NCBI GenBank assembly: GCA_026027325.1 | Contig: JAMSLZ010000003.1 | Span: 1,364,001-1,428,000 of the forward strand | Source of the DNA: Actinomucor elegans | Taxonomy: Eukaryota > Mucoromycota > Mucoromycetes > Mucorales > Mucoraceae | Direction: 5' to 3' | DNA length: 64,000 bases | Part shown: one piece after another, positions 37,511 to 49,921 of the stretch | Numbering within the stretch: the stretch's first letter is position 1 | How the letters are laid out: each line of letters begins with the position of its first letter | Position numbers and translations under genes: made by a program | Notes under the pieces: model-generated | Database searches by the model: none | Told to the model about the DNA's origin: nothing | What the model saw: the letters and a program-made list of their open reading frames with translations, nothing else

Positions 37511-38141
37511 CTAAGTTGATCTTGTTAAAGACAAGCGTTCTATTTCTCGAGTAATGCTACTTGCAAAGCGTGCTTTGATAATCTCATCGTCTGTCCACCC
37601 ATTGAAATTATCTTCGGTAGACAAATCATCTGAATCCTCGTCTGAATCAAATAGATTGCGATCATTAGCGTACTCCTCATCTAAATCGTCACTATTATCC
37701 GAACTCTGGCGGTATTCATCCTCTATAAACATAGCAAACACTTCATCAGGCACGCCGTCTGAGGATGATGAGGTATATGCTGAAGAATCATGAGATGTAT
37801 ACTTTCTATGATGAGATGGCGGTGAAGAAGATCTACTACTATGATTCCTTCGTTGATTGTTGGTTTTACCATTCATTGAAGTCATGGAAAGACCATGATG
37901 TATAGATAAATTATGGCGAGGCGTTGTAGGTGCGCTTTTCTGAACACCTCGATTAGATTCTACAATAGCAAATGACTTTTGACGTTGACGTTTATTCCAA
38001 TGCAAGCATTTTGATAGTGAATTGAACCAATCTGTTGCCTGATCCTCTTTGCAAACAGTTGGAAAGGAGTATTTCGAAGCCGTTACTTTTATATGGTCGC
38101 CCTCTGTGTGAATTGAAGAAAGTTAATACTAGTATTATTAC

Positions 38142-38172
<31 letters not shown>

Positions 38173-39269
38173 TCTTTCATTTCACTTACGCTTCAGCTCA
38201 ATTCTTCCTCGACCATCAAAGCTTGCCCAGGCTGTATTTCTGGAGTTGAAAGGAACGCAAATACGAAGTTCCATTGAATCGGGCACTAAAGTAGGTCTAA
38301 ATGACAGGGTATGAGGGCAAATGGGTGTAATAAGTGTAGCGCGTATTTCTGGGTGTGTCAAAGATCCATTCGCAGACAGCTGAGAGATAGAGAGTAAGTA
38401 AACCACCCCAAAACAGAAATATTTAATAGACGTACAGAATAAGCTGTGCTTCCAGTGGGTGTAGATATAGCGAGACCATCTGCTTGAACAGTCGTCAAGT
38501 GTTTATCATCTCCAAATAGTTCCAAAAGACTCATATAAGGACTGGGTCCTCTATCAATCACCAAATCATTAATAACTTGATACTTTTCTACTGGCACGGT
38601 TGTAAAGCAGGGTATTTGTCTTTGTTCTGCGAAATCTTCTTCTTCTTCTATATCCTGGTCTGAATGATCATAATCTTCACCATCTACTTCTCCAAACTTT
38701 TTGCGATGATGGTTTTGCTGTTTATTACTATCAGAGCACCAATCGCCTATCTTTATCTTTCCTGTGACAGGGTTACGCAGGACGTTACGCAATTTAACAG
38801 ATTTTTTAAGGTCTTGATGATCATTATTGTAGTTTTCTCGTCGATACACTGTACAGGTCAATCTTCCTCGTAGATTTACTCGCATACCGCTTTCCATGAC
38901 TCGTGTCAAATACATATCAAATTTATCAAAGTCAAATGGGGTCAAGAAGCCTAAAGAGCCTAAATGAAATGGAATGACAGGCGGTACATAGGTTTGGAAT
39001 AGCCATGAAGCAAATAGCACTGTGCCATCTCCACCCAGCTTTTTTTTTTTAAAAAAAAATGAATATATGGCTAGATTAATTGGTTTGTTACTTACAGTGA
39101 CAATGAAATCAAACATCTTTGGATGTATCGCGCATAATTCAGGTGTCCAAAAGCCTAACCTCTCTTCCGCTTGAGGGAAATGCTTCAGAATCTTTTGATA
39201 TTTAAATCCTTTCGAGTTTTTTAATTTCTCATCGACGTATCTAGACGTGTCAAAAATAAGCGTTATTTC

Positions 39270-39308
<39 letters not shown>

Positions 39309-39638
39309 TTAGGGTGTGCTTACACTTTTACGCCTTGGCAAGCTTTCGAGGTTGTCATGAACCATAATGACAAGTCTCTTGTCATATGGACTAGTGATGC
39401 ATCGCCAGGTTTTGTAATGACCATGACAGTTTTTGGATTATCCCACTTAACTTTTGTCTTTCCTAACGAGAATTTAGTACTTTATATTTATATATATGAG
39501 AGACAAGTATTTACCAATTTTTTTTGATACTTCACGTACAACTTCTGCAGTATCAGATAGACGATCTGTATGTGAGGTATGAAGCTGTTTTGCCTCAAGG
39601 CTCATGGTGTCTACGTTTAAAGGTTTTTGATTTTCCAT
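37511..39638 (-). CDS. NAD(H) kinase
   Basis: Phosphorylates NAD(H) to make NADP(H). Exons (minus): 39638-39515, 39462-39324, 39240-39096, 39038-38436, 38379-38190, 38103-37511; 597 residues. Seen: VMVITKPGDAS; the catalytic TLGGDGTVLFASWLFQ (about residues 136-151); HLGSLGFLTPF; VQADGLAISTPTGSTAYS (about 320-337), the NAD-binding segment; SLTHPEIRATLITPICPHTL; and ASFDGRGRIEL. A 35-residue acidic insert (GEVDGEDYDHSDQDIEEEED) interrupts the second domain, and a ~170-residue Ser/Asp-rich tail follows the core. No mitochondrial presequence is evident with this start, so a cytosolic Utr1-like enzyme is more likely than Pos5. Intron 2 holds a 34-A run and intron 3 a T11A9 tract. Start chosen at MENQKPL; an upstream in-frame ATG at 39677 lies behind an acceptor-like TTTAG. 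Confidence 0.93.
39271..39304. repeat. A34 homopolymer in NAD kinase intron 2
   Basis: Thirty-four A on the plus strand (T on the coding strand), inside the 83-bp intron 39241-39323. Confidence 0.9.
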
Positions 39639-41505
39639 ATTCCTAAATACAAGTAAAAAAGATAGAAAAGAAAACAATCCATTTAAAACAGAAACAGCAA
39701 GTTAATTGGTGGCTTCAGGGCAGTCCACTGAGTATGAATGCGGCAAAAGCTTTAAACGCCAGAATTTCAATCACAAGCATCTCGTTGTGCACCAGTGTTT
39801 CTAGCAAGGTCTATTATGTTTAAACTGGCGATTAGGAGCTTGTTATTCGATTAGGTAGTATTAATTAACTATGAAGCCACAAAGGAGGAGAGGGGAATCT
39901 TTTGACTGGATTTACATTATATATAGTCATTAAGGGAAGAATGGTGGCAAAATATGCCAATCAGTGGTAATCCATGCAAATATTTGTTTTTGTCATCGAT
40001 TGTGTGAACGTATTTTCCATGCATTATTATTTTCCACCAAATGTTCATATTCTTACACGGTGGCAATGGGTGTATATTTGCGTATAGTATACATGCAATC
40101 ACGAAAAACCTGTACTTTGATGCTTGCTCCACAATGCATGACTCTCCATAGATTTCAGGCGCATCAATCGACTAGCTTTTTTTTTTGGTTATCCAAGTAC
40201 CTCTGTCATTTGCAGCGTGATACGGTCAAGTATACCAATATATAAAACGCTTTTAGCCTTACAGTCAAGTTCTTTAGAATAAATAAAGTATCGAGACTAT
40301 AGATATATGGCTAGTCTTTTATGTATCATACTATTATCTAGATAATAAATCTAGTTAGTTAAGCCTTAAAGGCAGAATGATGTTCAAGTAACATGAGGCA
40401 AGCGTATTTTCAAAATTCTGCCTGCATTCATAACAAAGCCATATATAAACTTAATCCTCGGTAAGACTATATACGAATATATAGACAACCTAGTGGGCTA
40501 ACGTTTTTTTTGGGGGGTTTATTAGGTATGGGAGGATGGTATACCATGCTTGTCTCTGGTTTACATAGAAATCTAAAACAACCGGTATAGATTATTACTT
40601 TAATACCACAAACAAGCTTTTTGTTCAATAGTTAATTGATCTTTTGGCCGAAACTGTCAAAGGTTATTTGTCTTGCTAAACATAAAGGCTCAGAAATACT
40701 ACCTCTTAATAAGATTACTTTAGTATATCAGCACATAAATATTTGTTTTATTTTAATTCAAAATATTCAAGCCATAAGAATAAGCCTTTCTCATGAATTG
40801 AAGAGAATAATTCTATTAGATATGCTCGAATATTTGTTGGTATTTGTGTATGTGTATGCGTGTGTATCTATAGCTTTTTTGATATGAAATGGGAGTAGAT
40901 ATTCTATGTAGATGTGAGACTATAATTTTTCTACTCTTGGACGGATATTTCTGGGTGGTTGGAATAGCACATGGTATATATGTCACAGTCTGAGCGATCA
41001 CCATTTCAGGAACCTCTTTTTGAATGAATGGCAGCCAATGAAAATTGAGACAATCTTATTGTGGTAAACCTTTTTTTAATGTATACTAAAAGAGAGGATA
41101 GTCTATCCATCCAAGTTTATTTCTTATAGTTTAATATGTATATAGTAAGATTACTTTGTGTCTTATTGTCATTAAGATAATAGACCAAGTAACCGAATTT
41201 TAAGGGGGAGGGCGAAAACTAGGTCGCCACCAGTTCTTTATTCGTAACACGAATGATTGAATGAAGGGAAGTAGTGGTGCTTTCAGCAACATTATCAATA
41301 GTGGCTCTTTTAATGATGAATATCTATCAACGAAAAAATGAAGGCCAAGTGGATATATATATATAAAAGACGTTGCACCTAGATTACTTTATTCTAAAGG
41401 TGTATGATTGTCAAGAGTCATCTATTTTTTTTTAATATCAAAATAACTGTTTGTGATACAGTGCTTGTGAAACAATAGAATGTATATAAAAGAAAAAAGA
41501 TTTTA
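39639..41505. other. Intergenic region
   Basis: About 1.9 kb, AT-rich, with no supported gene, repeat copy or structured element recognised. Open frames at 39964-40245 and 40636-40887 have no motif or splice support. Confidence 0.55.
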
Positions 41506-41934
41506 TTACAAAGCAATAGCAGAAACAGGAACTAAAAAGTCATTCGAGTCATTATTCCCGTTTTCATGTTTGTAATTAGTCGATAAATTTGTAAAAAACA
41601 AAGGATCTGCGCACATGGTTGTATTGACTGAGAGCATCGGGCGTTTCTTGTGTTTTTTTGGAACGAAATAATGATCAACTAATATTGCTGGCGGTGTATT
41701 TGGACTAGCTTCTGCACTAGAAACGTCGTCTTGTATAAGATTGGGTACATCATCGATAGTTAGAGATAATTGAGGAGGTTTGATGGTAGGATTAAGTTTA
41801 TAGAGTACAGGGGCAGAAAAAATATCTGAGCGATCATATTCATCAGAAGAGTATGTTTCCAGAACAGTGACTTGTGGAGAGAATTGAACAGTTTTCATAA
41901 TAGCTTTACGTTTCAAAGCGGTTGTATAATTCAT
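41506..41934 (-). CDS. Small protein with PP1-docking-like KTVQF and SSDEYDR motif
   Basis: Single-exon frame of 142 residues. Start could be MNYTT (41934) or the internal Met before KTVQF. Seen: KTVQFSPQVTVLETYSSDEYDR, with an RVxF-type consensus (K-x-V-x-F) that docks protein phosphatase 1 in many regulators, followed by a 'TYSSDEYDR' patch common in otherwise disordered fungal proteins. The remainder is polar with PPAILVDHYFVPKKHKKRP, suggesting a second basic short motif. No folded domain, signal peptide or membrane segment. It is probably a real gene because these motifs are typical of conserved short fungal proteins, but its role is unknown. Confidence 0.6.
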   Translation of the reverse strand: MNYTTALKRKAIMKTVQFSPQVTVLETYSSDEYDRSDIFSAPVLYKLNPTIKPPQLSLTIDDVPNLIQDDVSSAEASPNTPPAILVDHYFVPKKHKKRPMLSVNTTMCADPLFFTNLSTNYKHENGNNDSNDFLVPVSAIAL

Positions 41935-42315
41935 TCAATAAAAAAAAATAAAAAAAAGATGGTATCTAAAAATTTAAAGGAGTGTATAGTATGTTGTGAA
42001 AAAAATAAAATAATTATAGGTAGTTCCTTGATAAAGAATCCATTATGAAGAAAAAAGAAGGAAAACAAAACAAAAAAAAAGACGTTTGAAGAAAAAAAAA
42101 GTTTTATATAAAAAAGTTTTCTCTGTGTATCCACAAGTCAATTTAACCTTGTATTCTGCGCTTTTATATATTTTTAAACTATATCACGATTATTATAGTG
42201 ATCATCTTTTTATTTATATATATATATATATACACATTATCATCTCTCTTTCTGTTACTTGATATGCCTGCGCACTTATTTATAATACCATTTTTTTACC
42301 AAAACGAAACAGCAC

Positions 42316-42351
<36 letters not shown>

Positions 42352-42407
42352 CCAACGAACTTTAGGTTGTACAACCAGCTATTCATAGAAAACGATAATA
42401 ATAAACT

Positions 42408-42560
42408 ATGTATCAACCCAGGTTTCTTGTGGAGGCTTTGCATCGTTCTTTTCTGGCGTTTTTATTGATGGTAGCTGATAGAGAGTTGAATGCACCTGAA
42501 GCCATAGAAACACAACAACAACAACAACAGTTGGCTGTGAGTATATTTTATTACTAATCA
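42408..42560 (+). other. Short polyQ open frame (50 aa)
   Basis: ATG frame MYQPRFLVEALHRSFLAFLL... with six Gln near the end, followed by a GTGAGT donor-like site and a TACTAATC branch-like site, but no convincing acceptor or downstream exon. Could be a first exon or chance. Confidence 0.2.
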
Positions 42561-43285
42561 ACGAAACCAATATCACTAAATCGCGCGAATGTTAACTTTA
42601 TTGGCTGACTGAAGGGGTGGGTGGGCTTACTAGACGGATTCCAGCAAAGATTATAAAATCCCATCTACACAAACAAACAAGCTTGTAACTCGGTACAGAC
42701 AAGCACTGAAAGACATCGATTATACAGCATTTTTATCATTTGACACACCATTTTTTATTAATATTATGAAACATACATTATTCAAATAATTTACAACTTG
42801 TACATATAAAGTTTTACAAAGCGCATAAAATATGAATGTCATCCAAGATGAAAAAGTTCAGTTTCTGAGCCTAAAAAAAAAGCATAACTCAGGAATTGGG
42901 CGCAGTGCTCTCTAATAATAAAACAAGAGTTCGAAAGGTCTTGGTCAGGTACCTTATTGAATTGCTAGCAACATATTCAGAACTAAATGCTGCTCCTTCG
43001 AATTGTTATTTAATGAATAGACTATGCATGTATGGTTTGAAATGGATTGTATATATTTTATAAAGACTAGAGGATCTTGGTACCACTTACTAATCATGAA
43101 CAGTACAAAATAGTCAGCTAAATATAGGTGGTAATAAGTGCAGACAGAGATTTGCAGAGAGATCCATTAATGATTAAAACGAGATTACATAAAATGTATG
43201 TAATTTACAAGCAAATCGTAAAGATATAAGATACATATCGTATTTTGGTTCAGTAGCCTTTCTTACAGATACAGCGCTTTATTCT

Positions 43286-43342
43286 GGATGGATGTTACTA
43301 ATTAAATGCGACATTGGCCGAGAACGGGTAAGAAATCTCTAG
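43286..43342 (-). repeat. Dispersed repeat family, copy I
   Basis: Minus strand: AGAGATTTCTTACCCGTTCT, then CGGCCAATGTCGCATTTAAT and TAGTAACATCCATCC. An internal deletion of about 20 bp removes the TTCATGCTCAGAATG part. Confidence 0.55.
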
Positions 43343-43954
43343 ATTATTATTAAATTTAGGTGTACAATTTACAAACAGCCATTAGTCTAAAGTATGCTGG
43401 CGGCCTTCGTGCTATAATCTACATATCGTCTTATTTACGTGATACATTGGCTATACCTACAGTTACAGCAAGATATCAGCCAAGCCATTCTGACATTCAA
43501 TCATGTAATATTTAATATATTATTCCAAGCTGTGCAATAGAGAGTTCTTGGCCTTTCTTTTTTAACTCGTACAATAAAATACAGCTCCACGTTTTGGGTA
43601 ATTCTATTCTTGTTATTACTTTGGACATCAAATGCTTCCATATATCTACCATAAATATATAATAAATAAATAAATAAAAAATAAGCCAAGGGCACTTTAG
43701 TCAAATAACAATTTTATTAAATGTAATGCAGAGAAACAACTATTTCGATGGATTTAGCGACTTATTCTAGGCATGTACTGATCTTCAGATGAGATACTAA
43801 AGCTAGACCATTGAAAGCGCTGCTGACTATTAGAAATAGTAGACTATATGGAAGAAGTTTATTTGGTAATCAACGACTAAAGACATAACAATATACCTAT
43901 GGCGCTTCAGTCAATTAAGGCACAATAGTTTATGCTGAACAGGCAATACTTATT

Positions 43955-43990
43955 ATTATATGCGACATGGGGGTTAATTGAAATCTCTTG
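43955..43990 (-). repeat. Dispersed repeat family, copy J (fragment)
   Basis: Minus strand: AAGAGATTTCAATTAACCCC then CATGTCGCATATAAT. Only the left half is recognisable. Confidence 0.35.
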
Positions 43991-44277
43991 GCGCCACGCC
44001 AACTTTCAGGGCTTCTAATACATTGGCCTATGAGAGCGAGTCTGTCATCATACATATATGCGATGCATTTACTAAATCAAATAAAACCATGAGGCTGAAA
44101 TAACTAGATGATGACTATCACAATCAATCATGACTCAAGCAAGTAACCAACCAAGTAGGATACTCTATAATAGTGCAACTGATGACACTGGCTTGTTTTT
44201 ATTTAAATATATATATATTTTACAAATGAATACAATAGAATACAACATACTACTCCTACTCCTACTACTACTACTAC

Positions 44278-46593
44278 TTAATGTCCTATTTTTCCATCCA
44301 ACCCCATAACACCAGCAACCCAACCACCGGCCATCTTGAACACGGTGCCAGAGCCTTGCTGTTTAGAGAATCTTAGGCTAATCTTGTCAATTCGCTTCTT
44401 GTGGTTTTCAATTTCAATGGAAAACTTAGCCATGCCTTCTTTTTGCCTTCTTTTATTCATTTGCTGTTGAGGCTGGGCGATAGTAGTACTTTCATCCATA
44501 GAATGGCGTGGTTTTGATCGACCAAAAAACGAGGTGGTCATGGACGATGTCAAGTGAGATATCAGAGGAAGCGAAAGACGCTTGTACTGACGTGTCGAAG
44601 AAGATTCATCGGTCGTACCTACACTGCTGGTTTGACTGGTACGTCGGCTTTGCTTTGGTCGATTGTTCAAAGTGGCACTGCTGCTGGAGCCTTGGTTTGT
44701 AGTAGCGGATTTTTTTGGTGCGCTCCGCAAAGTCAATACACATTGTAATGAAGTAGGAGAATCTTGTACATAAGTGATACCCATCAACTGACAGGTTTGT
44801 CTGAGCAACGTCATGACGTCTCGACTGCTTTTGCGTTCGTGTTCGTCTTCCATGGTAGCCAATGCGCTGTCATCAGCGATGCTGCTGTTGACAGATGAGG
44901 TGGAGGTGGAAGAGGATAAAGATGGGGGCCGAGAACTTGGCGATTGTGAGCGGTGATGATCAAGTTGGAAGTGATAGACTTGATCTTTGGCTATTCTTTG
45001 CACTAGTTCTGAAATGCCCTTCTTTTTGGCTGGTGGCTGATGATGAAAAGAAGAAAACAGAAACTTTAATCCGTCGCCCCATCGTTCTGCAGACTTGATG
45101 CCCAGACGACGGGCACGCGACCGGATAGACTGCAGCAGTTCGGATCGTAATAATTCCACGTTTTGTACTTGCTGTACAGGATTAGTGATGGATTGAGAGG
45201 ATCCAGCTTTTGTAGTGTAATAGGTGGAGGGATTAATGGGATGATAAATAACGGTGCGTTTGACTTTGGGATTTTGAGAGTCACGCTCAAGGTCCTTCAT
45301 GAACTGTTTACGGGTTTTATCGTCTCTACTTTCCTTTTCATCGTCAATGACCATGGATTCTTCAAACACGGTCTTTGGGGAACAGGACACTGGGCAAGGT
45401 AATTCGCCTCCACGTGTGAGCCATGGATCGTCCTTCAAGACTTGTCGAAGTGTCATTCTTTTTCTACGGTCTACTTGAAGACATTTTCTAATTGTAGCTT
45501 GTAATTCCGGGCTTAATGTGTTGGGCATAGGGAAGTTGCATTTGCATACATCTCTTTTCAATTCGCCTACAGCTATACATTTACAATGAATTAGAATAAT
45601 TGATAGCCCTTTTTTAATATCTATCTTATTTATCTAACTTACTGTGTGCATGGGAGAATGGCTCGAATCCAGCAGTCATTCGAAACAGAGTAATGCCAAG
45701 ACACCAGCAATCAACTTCAGGGCCATAGTATTTCTGACCTGTAATAATTTCAGGGCTATAATACAGCATTGATCCTAAGGAAACCAAAAGATGAGCTTAC
45801 TAATATACTATACATATATATATATGTGAGACGCTACCGCAAATTGTTCGTAATCTCTGTAATCCATATCGATTGCCTAGTCCAAAATCAGCCAATTTGA
45901 CATCTCCATCGGGCGAAATCAGTATATTTGGAGTCTATATTCCCAACTATAAGTAAGAACTGTGCATATAAAATAATCATTTAGCTTTTTACCTTTAAAT
46001 CACGATGCACTACCCATTTACGATGACAAAAATCGACTGCAGTGACCAACTGTCGGAACAAATGACGCGCTTCCTCTTCATCTAAAGCACCTTCTGATTT
46101 TTTTTGCAAATACTCATCAAGGTTCCATCCAGGCACATATTCCATGACTAAAAACAACGAATCGCAACTTTCAAAAGTTTCATACAGTTTTACAATATTA
46201 TCGTGCTGTAATAGTTCCATAATGGTGATTTCTCGAACAAGTCTTGACATGACTCGATAATCGTGCGCTTGCTTATCTATAATCTATCAAATATATGTAT
46301 ATATAAAGGGGTAAGGTTTATATGTGGTTCTCCTCGAGTGTTTGATGTAAAAAAAAAAACAGTACCTTGATTGCCACCTGTTGACGTGTTTCTAGGTGAT
46401 ATGCAAGCATCACTCGACTGAATTTCCCACTGCCCAAAGATTTAATAAATTCGTATGATCCAATACCATTTAAATAGCTGTCTTGGTTGTTTCCAGAAAT
46501 GGTTGAAGTAGATGATTGTCTTTCCACTTTTTTGCCTGAAGAAGAGGATGTCTTTTCTGTTGGTTTACTATTTTTTTTAAAAGACAGTGCCAT
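44278..46593 (-). CDS. CAMK-like Ser/Thr kinase with KA1-type C-terminus (Kin1/MARK-like)
   Basis: Exons (minus): 46593-46366, 46283-45993, 45934-45838, 45774-45643, 45572-44278; 680 residues. Seen: Ser-rich leader; YEFIKSLGSGKFSRVMLAYH; VAIK; REITIME; VVHRDLK (Asp at about 171); ADFGLGNRYG (DFG 189-191); CGSMLYYSPEIITG, a variant of CGSPxYxAPE; and GPEVDCWCLGITL. The catalytic-loop PEN is TPN. Past the catalytic domain lies a Ser-rich linker of ~270 residues, then LLRQTCQLMGITYVQ and FSIEIENHKKRIDKISLRFS, matching the two halves of a kinase-associated-1 domain, which binds acidic phospholipids. Members of this group control polarity and septation. The two KA1 halves are separated by a Ser/Thr-rich insert of about 85 residues, unusual for the fold. 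Kinase call is secure; KA1 is likely. Confidence 0.85.
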
Positions 46594-48868
46594 TTTGTAT
46601 AAAGTAAAAAGGAAAGAGCAAGGAAAGTGAGGGGAAAAAAAAAGAGAGAGAGAAAAAAGAGAGAGGCAAATATATACAAAATAAAACAAGTTAGGATAGT
46701 TTTAGGAGCTAAATAAACAAAAAGGGCCATAGATCAACGTGACAAATATATACATGAAAATGATCTACTTTGGCGGCTTTTTGTGATATAAACAAAAGAC
46801 ATTTTGAAGTTGATCATTGTATCGTTTGAACCAATCAATTGTTTCAATGAAGAATCATCTCAGCAAGCAAAAGAGCCCTTCACTGAAACTGTTTCTCTTG
46901 TAAACAAACAAATATAAAGGGTACTAACAACTTTGGGCTCCTTAATTAACTGAATAGGTTCTTCAGAGCAAGTTCTCTCCCTCTTCAAAAAAAAATCCTG
47001 TTCGTCTTTTAAGTCAGTAGTTTAAGAAGCTCGAGCGTTTTTTTTTCTGTAACTTGGATTGACTTATAAGTAGGAATAACATGATACTTTTTGCCCTTAT
47101 TAGTTTTGGGAAAATAACACCTTTTTAATATATACTACAAATATTTGTATGCTTATCAGAAAGAGATTGCATTATCCAAAGGGTGGGCTACATAGGATTG
47201 CTTTATGGCGTTTGCCACTGCTTTTGCCACTGCTATCCGAGAATTTATGTCTATATTGACGAATGCTTTTTTTTCCTAACAATGTATCAAGGAGAGATAA
47301 AGTTAGCAAATGTCTTTTTTTTTTTTTTTTTTTTTTTTTTAATTCTTTTAGGAGTTATTTTCCAACTTTGAGTGATAAAGTTCAGGGCGGTGATTTGATT
47401 GGGTAACGGAAAATGAATATGATACTTCAACTTGGTAATTATCTCTAAATAGCTTCTAATGCAATAAATAGTAGAGATACATGTGTAATCCTCGGGGAAA
47501 GCATAGGCCCCAATGTATTCTGGGTGATTACCAACTTGTGTCAAATTTCTTAGGAATTGGCAAGAGTTATACCGAGATACATTAAAGCTTTGAGAAATCA
47601 AGCGATGTTTCAAATAAATGATATAGCTGATTTACTATCCTACTGATCAAACCTTGTTTACATCTCAGAAATAAAGCAAAATACCTCGATACGTTTTTTG
47701 AGTAAAAGTATAGAATACAATGTGCTCTTTGCAATACACTAGCTGCCCTGGATAAATAAATGACACATATAGATACAAAGAGATTAAGTGCGCACACGTT
47801 GTAACGTAATTGAAACGGCGCCGAACTCTCCGTCACGATATGTACTAAAGGCGGACAGTTGGTTTGATAAGAAACCGTGATTGAATATTAGGTTCCGAGC
47901 AGAATACAGAAAACAATCTGCTACTTCTCAGTGAGCCAACTTTTTTTCTTTTTTATGCCAATCTAGGCAGATATTGACCCAAAGATACCAATTCATTTGA
48001 ATTGATGGAGATGTTGACGTAATGAGCGCGCTATTTAGTTTTGTTTAGACTGATATAAAGAACCGATACTAAATGGTCGATGATACGTTCTTCTTTTCAT
48101 TGTGTATATTTCGATAGTCTAGAACTCACATGAGCATTAAAGTATATATATATATATAACGTGGTTTTATGCATGATAGATTATTCTCTGTCAAAGAAAA
48201 AAAGATGTATATTTTTATAATAGTAGAACCAAAAGTAATGACTTTTTTTAATGATAAACAAATGCCCCCACACAATAGATATACGGCTGCCTCTTTGGTT
48301 ATATATAATATACAATGAAAAATATGAGCTGTTGATTGCAGATAACATGGTGAAGGTCCGAGCAAGGAGTGCATACTTGTGCATATATAGCGTAATAGAA
48401 TGAATAAATGCACTATATATTGTTTTGCCAAGCCTTGAAGCATTCATGGTGGATCTTTCTTGAAACACCATGATTCATTACACAGCATAAACGTGTCTTT
48501 TTAAAAGCACAGATCAGTGGCAGTGTTAGTATGTGCATATGTATCCCTTGAACTTGAACAAAGAGATTGACAGGGTTGTACCCGCAATCTTGTTTCACAC
48601 ATTAGTTCACTTCGGTTTAGTCGTCATGATGTGTGGTCTGAGCTTTTTTTTAGTTTTTTTTTTGCACAACTCAATTTCAAATAGAAGGGACAACACAATA
48701 AAAAAAAAGCTTATTTCAATTATCTATCTGTATTATACTATAAGGGCTTTATAATAGTAGTAGTAATATAATCGTACAAGGCAATACGTGTTCTCTTAGT
48801 GCTGTTATTGTTTTACATGAAATAGGAGGGTTATAAGTTAAACGGGAGGGAACGAAAGGGGGAATCAT
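46594..48868. other. Intergenic region
   Basis: 2.3 kb with a T26 run (47315-47340) and AT-rich sequence. Overlapping small frames at 47287-47836 and 48126-48754 on both strands show no motifs. The right end is the 3' flank of the GPI protein gene. Confidence 0.55.
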
Positions 48869-49765
48869 TTAAAGAGCAAAGGCAACAGCAGCAATGGCAC
48901 CCAAAGCAACAGCAGCAGAGTTGACGGAGCTAGAGGAAGCAGCAGAGGTAGGAGAAGGGCTGGTGCTGGCAGCGGCACTCTTGCTTTGAGCACCATTGGC
49001 AGCGGGAGAGGCAGTGCCAGAAGGCTTAGCGGCAGCGGGGGCAGCGCCAGAGGGGAGAGGAGAACCAGTGACGGGAGCAACGGGAGCAGTACCGTTACCA
49101 GCAGCAGGAGAGGGGTTAGTGACACCGACAACAGCTAAAAAGTAAAATGATGAGCTTTGCAGTTCATGTAGAGGCTATCCTGTGTATATACTTACAGATG
49201 GGCTTGGCAGTACCCTTACCTTCAAACTTGAAGGGAGAAGAGTAGGCCCAGGTACCAGTAGAGGCTTGACCGATACGGATCCAATATTCACCAGCAGCAA
49301 AGTCGTTCAAAGGATGCATCTAATTGAATTTAAATAAGTACTCCAAATTCACAAAGGCAAATTTAAATTGTCTTACATCGTATTTAGCTACGCTACAGTC
49401 AACTGGGGTAGCAGGGTCGGTTACTTGAGCAACGATGTTGGAGTTCTTGAAATCACCGTTCAACAAGTAAATATCACACTTCTTGCCAGCATCAGCGGCT
49501 TCAACCTTCCAAGTAATTTCACCATGGCCACCAGCAGTCTATTATCAATTATTAATGCATTGTACTTTTTTTTTTTCGATCGTATATCTTTGAATCTTAC
49601 CCAAACAGTACTGGCCCAAGGAGTGATGACCTATTTAAAAAAAAAAAAAAAAAAATTGAGTAAAATGACACACAGAGTAATTGCAATTGCTAGACATACA
49701 GCAAGAGCAGAGACTTGAGAAGCGGCGGCAAGGGCACCAGCGGCGGCAATGAGAGAGAACTTCAT
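48869..49765 (-). CDS. GPI-anchored Kre9/Knh1-domain cell-surface protein
   Basis: Exons (minus): 49765-49700, 49630-49601 (30 nt), 49538-49377, 49319-49196, 49134-48869; 215 residues. Seen: a classic signal peptide (MKFSLIAAAGALAAASQVSA); a compact β-rich domain from AVITPWASTVWTAGGHGEIT through WKVEAADAGKKCDIYLLNGD to GEYWIRIGQASTGTWAYSSP, matching the Ser-Thr-rich GPI protein / Kre9-Knh1 N-terminal family; an Ala/Ser/Pro-rich stalk; and a hydrophobic GPI-attachment tail (AAVALGAIAAVAFAL) with Ser/Asn just upstream as likely omega sites. Such proteins coat the wall or plasma membrane. Codon use is strongly biased and a TATATATAAACC box lies about 75-85 bp upstream of the ATG, suggesting high expression. 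Confidence 0.88.
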
Positions 49766-49837
49766 GTTATTTTATTAAGGAAAGTGTTGGGAATTGATGA
49801 AAAAAGAGGTATAATGAAAAAAGGACGAAAAACGAGA

Positions 49838-49850
49838 GGTTTATATATAT
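49838..49850 (-). promoter_or_regulatory. TATA box of the GPI-protein gene
   Basis: Minus-strand TATATATAAACC, about 75-85 bp before the start codon. Assigned by position and consensus. Confidence 0.45.
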
Positions 49851-49921
49851 TCTAATATAATTTGTAGTTTTTGTGATACATTGAGAACACGTTGTAGAAT
49901 AATTCCCAGTCTTCTAATTGC

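Larger units (their letters stand above)
41935..44277. other. Intergenic region upstream of the small 41.5-kb gene and downstream of the KA1 kinase
   Basis: Contains a 30-A run (42317-42346), a 50-codon open frame (42408-42560), minus-strand repeat copies I and J (43286-43342, 43955-43990) and a TAC-trinucleotide microsatellite just past the kinase stop (44250-44275). No confident gene. Confidence 0.55.

Noticed and set aside
38664..38873. Plus-strand 69-codon frame
   Set aside because: Antisense to the NAD kinase catalytic exon.
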